Below, one piece after another: positions 25,201 through 33,402 of a stretch of DNA of 64,000 nt. The stretch spans positions 1-64,000 of the forward strand of contig JAJDAZ010000040.1 of NCBI GenBank assembly GCA_029261595.1, given 5' to 3'. Under the pieces are notes generated by a model. The model was not told the DNA's origin and searched no databases. It saw only the letters and a program-made list of their open reading frames with translations. How positions within the stretch are numbered: position 1 is the first letter of the stretch; the number at the start of each line of letters is the position of its first letter. The position numbers and the translations under genes were made by a program. This DNA comes from Nitrospinaceae bacterium. GTDB taxonomy: Bacteria; Nitrospinota; Nitrospinia; Nitrospinales; VA-1.

Positions 25201-28200
25201 GCTTCGGCGGCGGCGACGGGTTTTGATCTGGTGGGCGAGCAAAAACTCATTTTTCATTACATCGGAAAAATTTACAGCGATTTTGGGGAATACGACAAGG
25301 CGGTCGAATATTTTAAAAAGAAACTCGCGTTGATTCCGCAAGATCTCGATGTTGAAAAAAACATCCCCATCCTTCTGGAAAAAGCCCTGCTGCAGAATCA
25401 GATTGGCAATTTTCTGTTTCACGATGGCAAGTACGATGCCAGTCTGGGTTATTTCAAGGAGTCCTACGACCTCAGCCTGAAATTGAACAACAAGCGCGGC
25501 GTCGCGGTCAACGCGGCGAACATCGGGCACGCGGTTTTTACTCGATGTCAGTACATGCCCCTTGCCGGCTTGAAAGGGGAAATCGAAAACACCGTGCAAC
25601 TGCTTGAACAGGCCTCCACCGAGATGGGGGCAGTGGAAACATTTCCCAGCCCCGAATACATCCTGATCGCCAGGAACTATTTGGGAATATTCCACCATTA
25701 TCTGGGCTATTATTTTCCTTTAGAAATGCCGGAACCCAAAAAAACCGCGAAAGCGTTGAGGTCGATCGTCGAGGCCTCGACCTCGGGAATGAGACGAGAT
25801 TTTAACCACGTAAAGCAGTCCAGGGATTATTTTAAAGAAGGTTTGGTCCTGGCCGGTCAGAGCAAAAAATCATTTCCCGAAATCGAATCCACCTTACAGC
25901 AAAACCTGGAATTGACAACTCAACTTGCGGGCGTAGCAAAGGATCAAAATCAAACCGCCAAAGCTCCCGAAAGGGTTATCCCTGTATACCTTAAGTGGCA
26001 ATACAAATACATTGAATCGTTGGTGGTCGATGCATCGGAACGCCTACCCTTGCTTTTAGAAGCGGAGAATCTCCTGGCAACCCTTCCTTATGGCGTGGTT
26101 GGCAACGATTTCTCGACCCTTTCGATGGTGGAAGATCTTTATCTCGCCATCACCCGCCTGTTGATTGACGAGAAAAAATTTGCCGAGGCACTGATACTGG
26201 CTGAAAAGGGCAGGGAGCAGTTACTGGTGGCGCTTCGGCCTAAGTTGGAGCTGGTCGACGAAGACCAGCGCAATTATTACGACGAACTTACCAGCTACGC
26301 CGAACGATTCCGATTGGCGGCAGATATGGAATCGCAAGGCAAGGGCGAAGAAGTGGAGCAGGGTACCGATGAAATTGTCGAAGAATATCAGGAAGTGCTG
26401 GGAGCGCTTCAGGAAGAGAATCCATCCTTAGCCGCGCTATTTTCTCCCTTCGTTCCTTCCCTGGAAGAAGTGCAGGACCAACTCCGCACGGGTGAGACGC
26501 TTCTAAAATACCAGATGATTCACGACCATTTGCTGATCTGGAAAATTGATGCGGAATCCGTTCAGGTGCGCCGGATTCCCCGGAGCGCGGAACTTTCCAA
26601 TCGCGTGCGAATGGTCGGAAGAGAAGGCGGCAAGGCCTCTCCTTCGGATCTTCAATTGTTCGCGAGAGCGTTGATTGCGCCGACCGAGGAGTTGATCCGG
26701 AAAAGCAAATCCCTGACCCTTCTTGCCGAAGGTTCTCTGGAGTTTCTTCCCTGGGCCGCTTTGCCTGTGGGTGACAAGACCCTGGTTGAGACCGTTCCCG
26801 TGGCCTTTATTTCTTCACTGGCGCACCATTATTTTTCTGAATCCAAAAAGAATCTGTACAACTCGCGGATTTTAAGCGTGGCCGACTCCGGGTTCGAAAA
26901 GGTTTTTTCCCGTTTTTCATCCGCCATCAACCTGGGAGGGGATACTGCCAGCCTCGATAGTTTTCAGAGCCAATGGCTGCATTATGGTGTGGTTCATATT
27001 GACAGCCGGACGCATCTGGGTCGCCTCGATCCATCGAACACATTCATCGCCATCGGACAGCGGGAAAATCATTTTCAACGGGTGGACTTGAAAGATCTTT
27101 ATGCGGAACCCCTGGAGTCCAACTTCATTGCATTGAATGATGTCGAACCGGAGTTTCACCCGGAGTTGAGATTGTCTCCAAGCGTCCCGTTGATTCAAGC
27201 TTTGACGCTCAAGGGCTATCCCGGAATCCTGTTGCGCAGTGGAGGCGCATCGGACCCGGTCATCCACGATGAATTAATGACGGTGTTTTATCAAACTTTC
27301 CGCGAGGGCAGGCCGGCAGAGTCTCTGAGACTTGCGCAGATGGAAATGGCCAAACGCCATCCCGATTCCCTGGCATGGGCCGGATACCGGTTTTACGGAT
27401 TTTCCGGAATGGAGGAAGAAGCCAAAATCGAGTTTGCCCAGACGAATTTTATGGAAAACGCCAAAATGGGCGCTCAAGCGTTCACCGACCAGAATTGGCT
27501 GGGAACCATCGATCATCTGGAGAAAGCTTTGGTCCTCTCCGACTTTCTGCCCGATAAAAGTCTGGTCGAAAGAATCGTCAAAACCCTGTCCCAGGCCGCT
27601 TACAACATGGAGGACACCCAAAAGGCAATCGACTATCAGGAAAAGCTGTTGGCAATGGTCGAAAATAAAGAAGACCCGGAAGAAAAGGCCGAGGCGCTTT
27701 ATTTTCTGGGCATCTTGCATTCCAGGGCGGAAAACTATCCCACCGCCGTCGCGCATCTCAGAGAAGCCCTGGCTATCTATGAAGAATACGAAATTCTCGA
27801 CCGGCTGGCGGAAAATTACAGTCAGTTGGGGATCGTTGAAGAAAACGCTCTCGATTATGACAAAGCTCTGGAGGCGTTCTCAGCATCTTTGGCCCTCAAC
27901 GAAGAGATCGGGGAAGACCTGAACCGGGGACGCGAACTCAGGCGCATCGGCAGAATTTATTATCTGCGCTTGAACCAGTTCGCCGAGGCTAAAAAATATT
28001 TTCAGCAGGCCTATCAGTTGTTTGAGGAACTGGAAAACAACGAGCAGAAAGTGGAAACTCTGCTGGAGTTGGGTCTGGTCGCTGAGAAACAGGGTGACTT
28101 CGCCCAGGCACTGGATTTTTACCAGCAGGCGCAGACGCTGGCCTCTGCCCAAGACCTGCAACAGGGGCTCTCCAAAGCTCTGCTCTATCAGGCGAATTCC

Positions 28201-30291
28201 CACTGGTTTCAAGGAAATTATCAGAAAGCCTTCCGCTTCCAGAAGGAATCCTTGAAGATCGCTGAAGCCGGAAACGACAAGCGCCAGCAGGTTTTCATCT
28301 ACAACACCCTCGGCCTGATCTACTGGACGCTGAATGATTCCGAACGTGCATTGGAACACTTGAACCACAGTCTTGGGCTGGCGGAGGAAATTCGATCCCC
28401 GCTGGATGTGGCTTCGGCGAATAATAATATTGGGCTGGTTTATCGGAAAGACAAGAACTACGAAAGGTCCGTCGAGTTTTTCAACAAAGCGCTTAAAAAG
28501 GACATCGAGCTGAAATCCAAATGGGGGCAGGGTTACACGCATCGTAATCTCGGAATGAGCATCATGCGAATGGGCCAGTTGGATGCTGCCGAACCTCATA
28601 TTGTGAAGGCGATCGAACTGAGCCGCGAAATTGGCAACAAGACCAATCTGGTCAAGTCCATGCTGGAGTCCGGCCATCTGGCACTCGAAAAAAATGACTG
28701 CAATAAAGCCACCCCCATTTTTCAGGAGACAGGGGATCTTGCGGAAAAATTGAATATTCCTGAAGTGCATTGGCGCGCCTTGCGCGGCGGCGGCGTCTGT
28801 CTGGCCAGGGCGGGCAAGCGGTCGGAAGCGGTGGAGCTATACAAACAGGCGGTGGCTGTGGTGGATGGCATGCGGGCGGCAATCAAAGTTGAAGAGTTTC
28901 AAAATGGTTTTCTGACCGACAAACAGGATGTCTACAAAGAATTGATTCTCGTGCTACTGGATCTGGGCCAAGTGGAGGAGTCGTTCAATTACGCCGAACG
29001 GGCCAAGTCGAGGAGTTTTATTGATCTCCTGGGCAATCAGAAAATCAGCTTGAAAAACGATGTCAGTCAGAAGCTTTACAACCAGCTGACCGATCAAAAA
29101 CAAAATATCCGTTCCATTGAAGATGCTCTAGGCGCGGCCCGGTCGGGGGAGGATGAAGAAGTTATCAAGGAAATTTCCGGGAGCCTGGTGAAAGCTCGAA
29201 CCCGCTATCAGGATCTGTTGATACAGGCGAAAGAGGAGAGCCCGGAAATCTCCAATTTCATCACCGTGGAATCCATCACCCTCAAGGAACTCGATGGCTT
29301 GCTGGAACCGCAGGTAGCCCTTGTGGAATATCTGGTGACCAAAAATGAACTGGTGGCCTGGGTCATCCGCCAGGGCAGTATCGACGTGGTGCGCACTCCG
29401 GTGAAGGAAGCCGATCTCGACACATTGATCAAGGATTACCGCAAACGCATGCAACAGCTGGCGCCGCTTGAGGAGCAATCAGCCCGGCTCAACGATCTGG
29501 TAATCCAGCCGTTGGAGAAATACATCGCCGATAAACGGGTGTTAGGGATCATTCCCCACGGAGTCCTGCATTATATTTCTTTTTCTTCATTGAAAAATAA
29601 AGACAGCTATCTGGTGGAGCGGCACCCTCTGTTTTATTCACCCAGCGCGTCGGTACTGAAATTTACTTTTGCGAGACAAGTAGCCAAAGATGAATCCGCA
29701 AAGGTGAAAGTTCTGGCCCTGGGGAATCCCGATCTGGGTGATTTTAATTACGACCTGCCGCTGGCGGAGATGGAAGCCAATGCCATCAAATGGAATTTCC
29801 CCGAGATTGATGTGCTCACGCGGGAAAATGCAACCGAAAGCTGGTTGACCGAGCACATCGGTGAATACCAGATCATTCATATCGCATCGCATGGCGAGTT
29901 CGATCCGATCAACCCCCTGTTTTCATCCTTGAAGCTGACCAAGGACACAGCCCAGGACGGCAACTTTGAAGTCAATGAAGTATTCTCACTGAATATCAAT
30001 GCGGATATCGTCACCTTGAGCGCCTGTCAGACCGGGTTGGGCAAGATCACCGGCGGAGATGAGTTGGTGGGGCTCAACCGGGCTTTTATTTATGCCGGAA
30101 CGCATTCCCTGTTGTCGTCGTTGTGGCGGGTCAGCGACATTTCCACAGCCATTCTCATTAAACATTTTTATCGCAATTACGTCGTGGACAACAAGGGAGA
30201 GAGTTTACGCAAAGCGCAATTGCTGGTGAAGCGGCTGTATCCGCATCCTTCTTACTGGGCGGGGTTCAATTTGACAGGGGATTATCGCTAG
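22234..30291 (+). CDS. Giant exported TolB-propeller/TPR/dual-CHAT protein
   Basis: This protein of about 2685 residues has a signal peptide (CAFVFPIFFFALAIPVFGS). Residues about 35-325 are a TolB-type six-bladed propeller (repeats such as GKLMVFVSDRSGNLDLW, GDRVVFISHRSDPKGDIYVMD). About 370-1400 are TPR and related repeats. About 1415-1722 are a CHAT-like domain lacking catalytic residues: the His position is R1592 and no Cys occurs in the stretch. About 1750-2250 are a second TPR superhelix (NNIGLVYRKDKNYERSVEFF). About 2350-2685 are a complete CHAT domain with H2553 (HIASHGEF) and C2598 (LSACQTGLG), ending WAGFNLTGDYR. CHAT domains are caspase-like proteases activated by sensor repeats. 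I choose ATG 22234 (AAGGA upstream, signal peptide start); open frame begins 22186 (TTG). The protein should be periplasmic or surface-exposed. Confidence 0.9.
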   Translation: MPTCRFTSTICAFVFPIFFFALAIPVFGSTKINQAVQVTTHPGEDFASSLSVDGKLMVFVSDRSGNLDLWLKRRGQGIQPPDEQLTFHSAEDNSPKVSPKGDRVVFISHRSDPKGDIYVMDLDAGGQPDPEKQAGTRLTQADFPEEDPEWSHDEGSIYFTSINPKSRNHGVFKIDLKTRSKTLVVDNAVNPAISPNGKYLAFVTEEGNRDLWVLDLKDGSRVQMTSGLTIEVSPTWSEKGDRIFFTRYQDDTNFDGELSINDNPSIWKVAFIAGKPGTFRQLTDSSTYDLFPQGSANGKLILTSNRQAGIDIWELPDEGLLPKVEGYGNSLQVVADLCSGPEGYSYTCLMGYANIVHEFDGQDSLARIRYRFALGFKKRGHLNKATRLFKEIIKKHPEEKEYRGLAEIDLLLLEIERFKEKGPTVHEEKVRVGIGQLESIASRYPESLHIGARAFFEMGNLYFQLDNQGRALDHYKKVIDGYPSQRYLSAGAAFSQSQIYALVGDREKLVLAYVQVVKDYYDVDFWSDKATKEVLNLYEKQPTLEKKVSSLQALTERYKEMPVLAGAIQNRIGELFYQANENLLAKEAYKKTVDRFSEAESQAFKAKVALADIYSEEENFEKSLSLYGEISADAELPEEYTEQAKEGLIGKTLEKGSWELKVGEVKLALKTFRRLMDFSPDTVGAHRGYLQANAALKKSETAVQFYKERLEKDRKDSAVDHYALGLAYTYLSPPDLNKAEKSIARALATDSQQVFYHQTLGFVFEQKERLVKGEDYLERAVSEYQMALALNDEKLDPENEANLLLNLGNGHHLLNNHNSAYQYYNKRKSSGIPFFNLERESIFHQRFGASAFKSGFHGESLIQYKKALKIVSGKKDLNRMAELNDRIALVYQDKGDFAKAVEYFSKTLELNQQADNQVSFSRSLRNIANNLFSLNEEKSESDTKSMNQALNNYFQAIASLEKHGVVQRSKKKKKDALFGVEVQTGLGDDASAAATGFDLVGEQKLIFHYIGKIYSDFGEYDKAVEYFKKKLALIPQDLDVEKNIPILLEKALLQNQIGNFLFHDGKYDASLGYFKESYDLSLKLNNKRGVAVNAANIGHAVFTRCQYMPLAGLKGEIENTVQLLEQASTEMGAVETFPSPEYILIARNYLGIFHHYLGYYFPLEMPEPKKTAKALRSIVEASTSGMRRDFNHVKQSRDYFKEGLVLAGQSKKSFPEIESTLQQNLELTTQLAGVAKDQNQTAKAPERVIPVYLKWQYKYIESLVVDASERLPLLLEAENLLATLPYGVVGNDFSTLSMVEDLYLAITRLLIDEKKFAEALILAEKGREQLLVALRPKLELVDEDQRNYYDELTSYAERFRLAADMESQGKGEEVEQGTDEIVEEYQEVLGALQEENPSLAALFSPFVPSLEEVQDQLRTGETLLKYQMIHDHLLIWKIDAESVQVRRIPRSAELSNRVRMVGREGGKASPSDLQLFARALIAPTEELIRKSKSLTLLAEGSLEFLPWAALPVGDKTLVETVPVAFISSLAHHYFSESKKNLYNSRILSVADSGFEKVFSRFSSAINLGGDTASLDSFQSQWLHYGVVHIDSRTHLGRLDPSNTFIAIGQRENHFQRVDLKDLYAEPLESNFIALNDVEPEFHPELRLSPSVPLIQALTLKGYPGILLRSGGASDPVIHDELMTVFYQTFREGRPAESLRLAQMEMAKRHPDSLAWAGYRFYGFSGMEEEAKIEFAQTNFMENAKMGAQAFTDQNWLGTIDHLEKALVLSDFLPDKSLVERIVKTLSQAAYNMEDTQKAIDYQEKLLAMVENKEDPEEKAEALYFLGILHSRAENYPTAVAHLREALAIYEEYEILDRLAENYSQLGIVEENALDYDKALEAFSASLALNEEIGEDLNRGRELRRIGRIYYLRLNQFAEAKKYFQQAYQLFEELENNEQKVETLLELGLVAEKQGDFAQALDFYQQAQTLASAQDLQQGLSKALLYQANSHWFQGNYQKAFRFQKESLKIAEAGNDKRQQVFIYNTLGLIYWTLNDSERALEHLNHSLGLAEEIRSPLDVASANNNIGLVYRKDKNYERSVEFFNKALKKDIELKSKWGQGYTHRNLGMSIMRMGQLDAAEPHIVKAIELSREIGNKTNLVKSMLESGHLALEKNDCNKATPIFQETGDLAEKLNIPEVHWRALRGGGVCLARAGKRSEAVELYKQAVAVVDGMRAAIKVEEFQNGFLTDKQDVYKELILVLLDLGQVEESFNYAERAKSRSFIDLLGNQKISLKNDVSQKLYNQLTDQKQNIRSIEDALGAARSGEDEEVIKEISGSLVKARTRYQDLLIQAKEESPEISNFITVESITLKELDGLLEPQVALVEYLVTKNELVAWVIRQGSIDVVRTPVKEADLDTLIKDYRKRMQQLAPLEEQSARLNDLVIQPLEKYIADKRVLGIIPHGVLHYISFSSLKNKDSYLVERHPLFYSPSASVLKFTFARQVAKDESAKVKVLALGNPDLGDFNYDLPLAEMEANAIKWNFPEIDVLTRENATESWLTEHIGEYQIIHIASHGEFDPINPLFSSLKLTKDTAQDGNFEVNEVFSLNINADIVTLSACQTGLGKITGGDELVGLNRAFIYAGTHSLLSSLWRVSDISTAILIKHFYRNYVVDNKGESLRKAQLLVKRLYPHPSYWAGFNLTGDYR

Positions 30292-30317
30292 AGGAGTTCC
30301 TGTTTAGCCATCGAACA

Positions 30318-31244
30318 TTAGTGCTGAGATTTCGCGGGCTTGATGCGATGCACGATCAGCCAGTAGGCCAACGCCAGGCAGAGTACCAACGCGCCATACA
30401 GCAAGACATCCATCGTTTTTGTCGTGGAGAGTGAAAAAATGAGGATCTTTCGAATGAGCGCCGCAATGGCAAGGGTGATGAAGGCCTCCAGGGCAAAATT
30501 GCCACCGCGCAGATGATTCATCTCCTCATGGATCAATTCGATCGCCGCCCACAGGATCAGGAGACTGCCGAGAATGGTCAAAATTCCTTTTTCAATGGCG
30601 GACTGTCCGGAGAAAAGCAGATAGACATCGTAGCCGAACAACCCGATGGCAAAAAATGCGACCATCACCAACGCGATGGCCAGCAGATAATTAAAGTAGG
30701 AGCTGGTTTTTTTTAAGAAACCCAACAAGGTTTTTTCTACGCTGGAGAGGGATAAGAAGCGGCCCATCTCCTCCTCCCGGTAAGAGCTGGTCAACACATC
30801 CAGATTGATGTCGAGGATTCTTTCAACGGCTTTGAATCGATCCGTTAAATCCGCTTCCCGGGCAAAATGTTTGTTGACGCGACCCAAAGTAAAAACACGA
30901 ACGTAATTGAATGCCGCATTGACATAGTGGGTGGGAAGCCCGAGTTTGACGTGGATTTCTCCTATTTTATAGAGCTTCAGGAAATAGGAGATATCGTACG
31001 CGCCTCCGAACAGGTCCAGGTACCACTCGCGAATCTTGCCACGGTGCCGGTTGAGGACCGCTTCGTCTTTTAGGAATTCCGCCGTTTTTCCAAAACTCCA
31101 GATAAATTCGTAAAACCCCGCCAGGAATTCATCGGCGGCGGATTCCATTTCCGGTTTCATCTTAAGGAGCAAGGCTGCATCTTCCTTAGTGAAACGGTAG
31201 TCGGCTTTTAAAGCCGGAAAATCTTTTTGATTGCCTATGTCCAT
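30318..31244 (-). CDS. Protoglobin (globin-coupled sensor) fused to PsiE-like membrane domain
   Basis: This 308-residue protein has residues about 10-160 that match the protoglobin/globin-coupled sensor fold, with the proximal haem-ligand pattern KIGEIHVKLGLPTHYV (His98). It is followed by the helical run NAAFNYVRVFTLGRVNKHF. Residues about 178-300 have four membrane helices and the PsiE family core: LLFSGQSAIEKGILTILGSL and ELIHEEMNHLRGGNFALEAFI. PsiE proteins are phosphate-starvation-inducible inner-membrane proteins of unknown action. So a cytoplasmic haem sensor of oxygen or NO appears joined to a membrane module. It converges on the CHAT gene, 26 bases apart. I know of no characterised member with this architecture, but have not searched. 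Confidence 0.8.
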   Translation of the reverse strand: MDIGNQKDFPALKADYRFTKEDAALLLKMKPEMESAADEFLAGFYEFIWSFGKTAEFLKDEAVLNRHRGKIREWYLDLFGGAYDISYFLKLYKIGEIHVKLGLPTHYVNAAFNYVRVFTLGRVNKHFAREADLTDRFKAVERILDINLDVLTSSYREEEMGRFLSLSSVEKTLLGFLKKTSSYFNYLLAIALVMVAFFAIGLFGYDVYLLFSGQSAIEKGILTILGSLLILWAAIELIHEEMNHLRGGNFALEAFITLAIAALIRKILIFSLSTTKTMDVLLYGALVLCLALAYWLIVHRIKPAKSQH

Positions 31245-31355
31245 GGTGTTTTTCTGAAGTTCAAAAAAAGCCTGAACGTACTATAAGGGGTTTTGAGGAT
31301 CAGAGTCCAAAGAAATTTCTACTGGAAAATATGAGGGTGGGGATAATCAAGTGCG

Positions 31356-32021
31356 TTATTGCGCGGGAAGTTCGGGGAAAACCTGGCCCGCTTCAATGAG
31401 CACCCAGCGTTCGGTGGTGTCTCCCAACACCAATTCCAGTGAATCGTGCAATTCCACCAGGGGAATGATATCGGAAGGCAAGCCCAGATGTACCGATTCG
31501 TTGTCATTCTGGCCCTGCAACGTGACGGCGTTATTTTCTATTTTCATCACCGTGAAAATGTCATTGACCGTTTTGACAACGTCCGGATTGGTTTCCAGAA
31601 CGCGCCCGGATTCGTTGTCGAGTAGGTGGCTGAGCTTCAGGCATCGCTCCTGCATGGAGCACAATTCTTTTATCATTCCCATCAGATCGCGATTGGCCAG
31701 GCCATGTTCAATGCCGCTTTTATCCATCCATTTGAAGAAAGAAAACACGTCAAACAAAATGGTGTTCATTTCTTCTTCCCTGGAAATGGAACTGAAAGGC
31801 AGAAAGGCCACGACAAAATAACTGAGACAGGCGCTGTCGATATCGAGCGGCGATGCCGTCAGGAGGAGATTGTCCTCCGGCCCGTCGCAAGGCAGTCCGG
31901 TCTCCAGCAATCCGCTGTGGAACAGCGAAAGGCTGTGTCCGAGCTCCGGAGTGGGTAAAGAGGGCTCCCTGGGAACCCTGTTCTCCACCGCATAATCCCG
32001 CATTAACTCATACAGTCTCAC
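31356..32021 (-). CDS. Hypothetical protein downstream of the aminotransferase
   Basis: This protein of about 222 residues has no recognised family. It is acidic and mixed alpha/beta. Central helices read FDVFSFFKWMDKSGIEHGL and MGMIKELCSMQERCLKLSHLL, and the C-terminal strand-rich part reads VTLQGQNDNESVHLGLP and ERWVLIEAGQVFPE. I choose GTG 32021 because GAGGAG lies eight bases upstream and this avoids overlap with the aminotransferase stop at 32032; the open frame extends to 32117. Very close coupling suggests one transcript with the aminotransferase, but I cannot propose a shared role. Confidence 0.65.
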   Translation of the reverse strand: MRLYELMRDYAVENRVPREPSLPTPELGHSLSLFHSGLLETGLPCDGPEDNLLLTASPLDIDSACLSYFVVAFLPFSSISREEEMNTILFDVFSFFKWMDKSGIEHGLANRDLMGMIKELCSMQERCLKLSHLLDNESGRVLETNPDVVKTVNDIFTVMKIENNAVTLQGQNDNESVHLGLPSDIIPLVELHDSLELVLGDTTERWVLIEAGQVFPELPAQ

Positions 32022-32031
32022 GATTTTCTCC

Positions 32032-33123
32032 TCATTGAGTTTTTGCGGAACAGCATTCCTTGAGAATCTGCAGGCAGGTTTCGATGTCTTCTTTTTTAAT
32101 ATCGCCCATATTGGCAATGCGGAAAATTTTATTCTGCAGGTTGCCTTGACCGGCGTAAATCACGAAGCCTTTTTTTTTCAGATGAGCATGCAGACCGGCA
32201 TAGTCGATGCCTTCCGGAAGGCGAAGGGCAGTCAGGCAATTGGACCGATGGCCTTCGGGAATCAAAAACTCCAATCCTATTTCTGAGAATCCTGTACGGA
32301 ATAATTCTGCGGCTTCTTTATAGCGCAGGATGCGTCCCTGGACGGTTTCTTCCATCAACTCATCGAGCGCTTCGTCGAGCGCGTAATGGATCTGGATGGC
32401 CGGCGTGAACAGCATGTCGCCTGCCTCCTGGGCACCATGATGTTTCAATAGATTGAAGTACAGGGACCGGTCGGGAATATAATTCAACCGGCAGAGATCC
32501 TTTTTACGAAAAAATACAAAGGCCACGCCGGGCAGGCCTTGCAGGCATTTGTTCGCCGTTCCAATGGCAAAATCGATTGAGCAGGTTTTGAAATTGACCT
32601 CATCCCCCGCCAGGGAACTGATACAATCGATCAGAAATTTTTTTCCGTATTCCCTGGCCAGTTGACTTATGGGCTGGATCGGGTTTAACAAACCCGTCGT
32701 GGTTTCATGATGGACGAGAGCGACCACTTCGATGTCCGGATGCTCTTTCAAGGCGTTTTCCACATCTTCCAGGCTGGGCGGCTCGCCCCATTCGTAGTTC
32801 AAGACGTGTTTGGGAAATTTATAAATATCGGCGATTTTTCCGATGCGTTCTCCATAAACCCCGTTTTGTATGATGAGCATGGACTTTCCCGGACTTAGGC
32901 AGGAAGAAACTCCCATTTCCAGAGCGGCGGTTCCCGAGCCGGAAATGAGAACCGCGGTGAATTCATCTTCGATATCAAAAACTTTCAGCAGTTTTTGCCG
33001 GATGCCCCCCATCAGGTCGGAAACCTCGATTTCGCGATGACACATATCGCCTCTCAACAAGGCGTCGCGTACCCTGGGTGTCACGTTGACCGGGCCGGGA
33101 TTTAAAAGTACAGGAGGTTTCAC
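32032..33123 (-). CDS. Class V aminotransferase (alanine-glyoxylate / 2-AEP-pyruvate type)
   Basis: This 363-residue PLP-dependent transaminase starts KPPVLLNPGPVNVTPRVRDAL, the family N-terminus. Substrate and PLP contacts include GSGTAALEMGVSS, HHETTTGLLNPI, LIDCISSLAGDEV and the Schiff-base lysine in GTANKCLQGLPGVAF. Both alanine-glyoxylate aminotransferases and 2-aminoethylphosphonate-pyruvate transaminases show these motifs. The HHETTTGLLNPI and GTANKCLQGLPG blocks favour the phosphonate side, but no phosphonate genes adjoin. It is followed by the unknown gene at 31356. Confidence 0.85.
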   Translation of the reverse strand: MKPPVLLNPGPVNVTPRVRDALLRGDMCHREIEVSDLMGGIRQKLLKVFDIEDEFTAVLISGSGTAALEMGVSSCLSPGKSMLIIQNGVYGERIGKIADIYKFPKHVLNYEWGEPPSLEDVENALKEHPDIEVVALVHHETTTGLLNPIQPISQLAREYGKKFLIDCISSLAGDEVNFKTCSIDFAIGTANKCLQGLPGVAFVFFRKKDLCRLNYIPDRSLYFNLLKHHGAQEAGDMLFTPAIQIHYALDEALDELMEETVQGRILRYKEAAELFRTGFSEIGLEFLIPEGHRSNCLTALRLPEGIDYAGLHAHLKKKGFVIYAGQGNLQNKIFRIANMGDIKKEDIETCLQILKECCSAKTQ

Positions 33124-33203
33124 ATCATTTTCCAGTTCAAACAGTCCGATAAATTGGCAGGAAATCAGTCTAACCTAGAGGATGAGGGTTAGGCAAAAAT
33201 TAT

Positions 33204-33365
33204 TCCCGCTACGCGGGAGGAGATATTAACGTGCTATGGATTTAAGTCCGTTGGAATTTTCCCTTATGCTGAATGTTCTCTCCAGACGTTTTCAAGGCCT
33301 CCCATAGCGTCAGGCCCAGAATTTCTTCCCGTGTAATGGGGTTCCTCCCCGCGTGGCGGGGCGGG
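33204..33365. repeat. MITE-like element with inverted CCCGC-(T/C)ACGCGGG ends
   Basis: The left end 33204-33222 (CCCGCTACGCGGGAGGAGA core) and the reverse complement of the right end, about 33340-33361 (CCCGCCACGCGGGGAGGAAC core), agree at about 16 of 18 bases. They enclose about 120 bases. Each end is itself a hairpin. Inside, the minus strand is open for about 31 codons (ITREEILGLTLWEALK...), which could be a gene remnant. It may be a small mobile or REP-like element. The rest of the gap between 33123 and 33403 shows nothing else. Confidence 0.5.
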
Positions 33366-33402
33366 GTTGAAAACAAAGGAAATCCCGTTTAAACTCAATC
33401 AC

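Noticed and set aside
32022-32117. Longer N-terminus for the hypothetical gene at 31356
   Set aside because: It would run into the aminotransferase gene; the GTG at 32021 has a better ribosome site.
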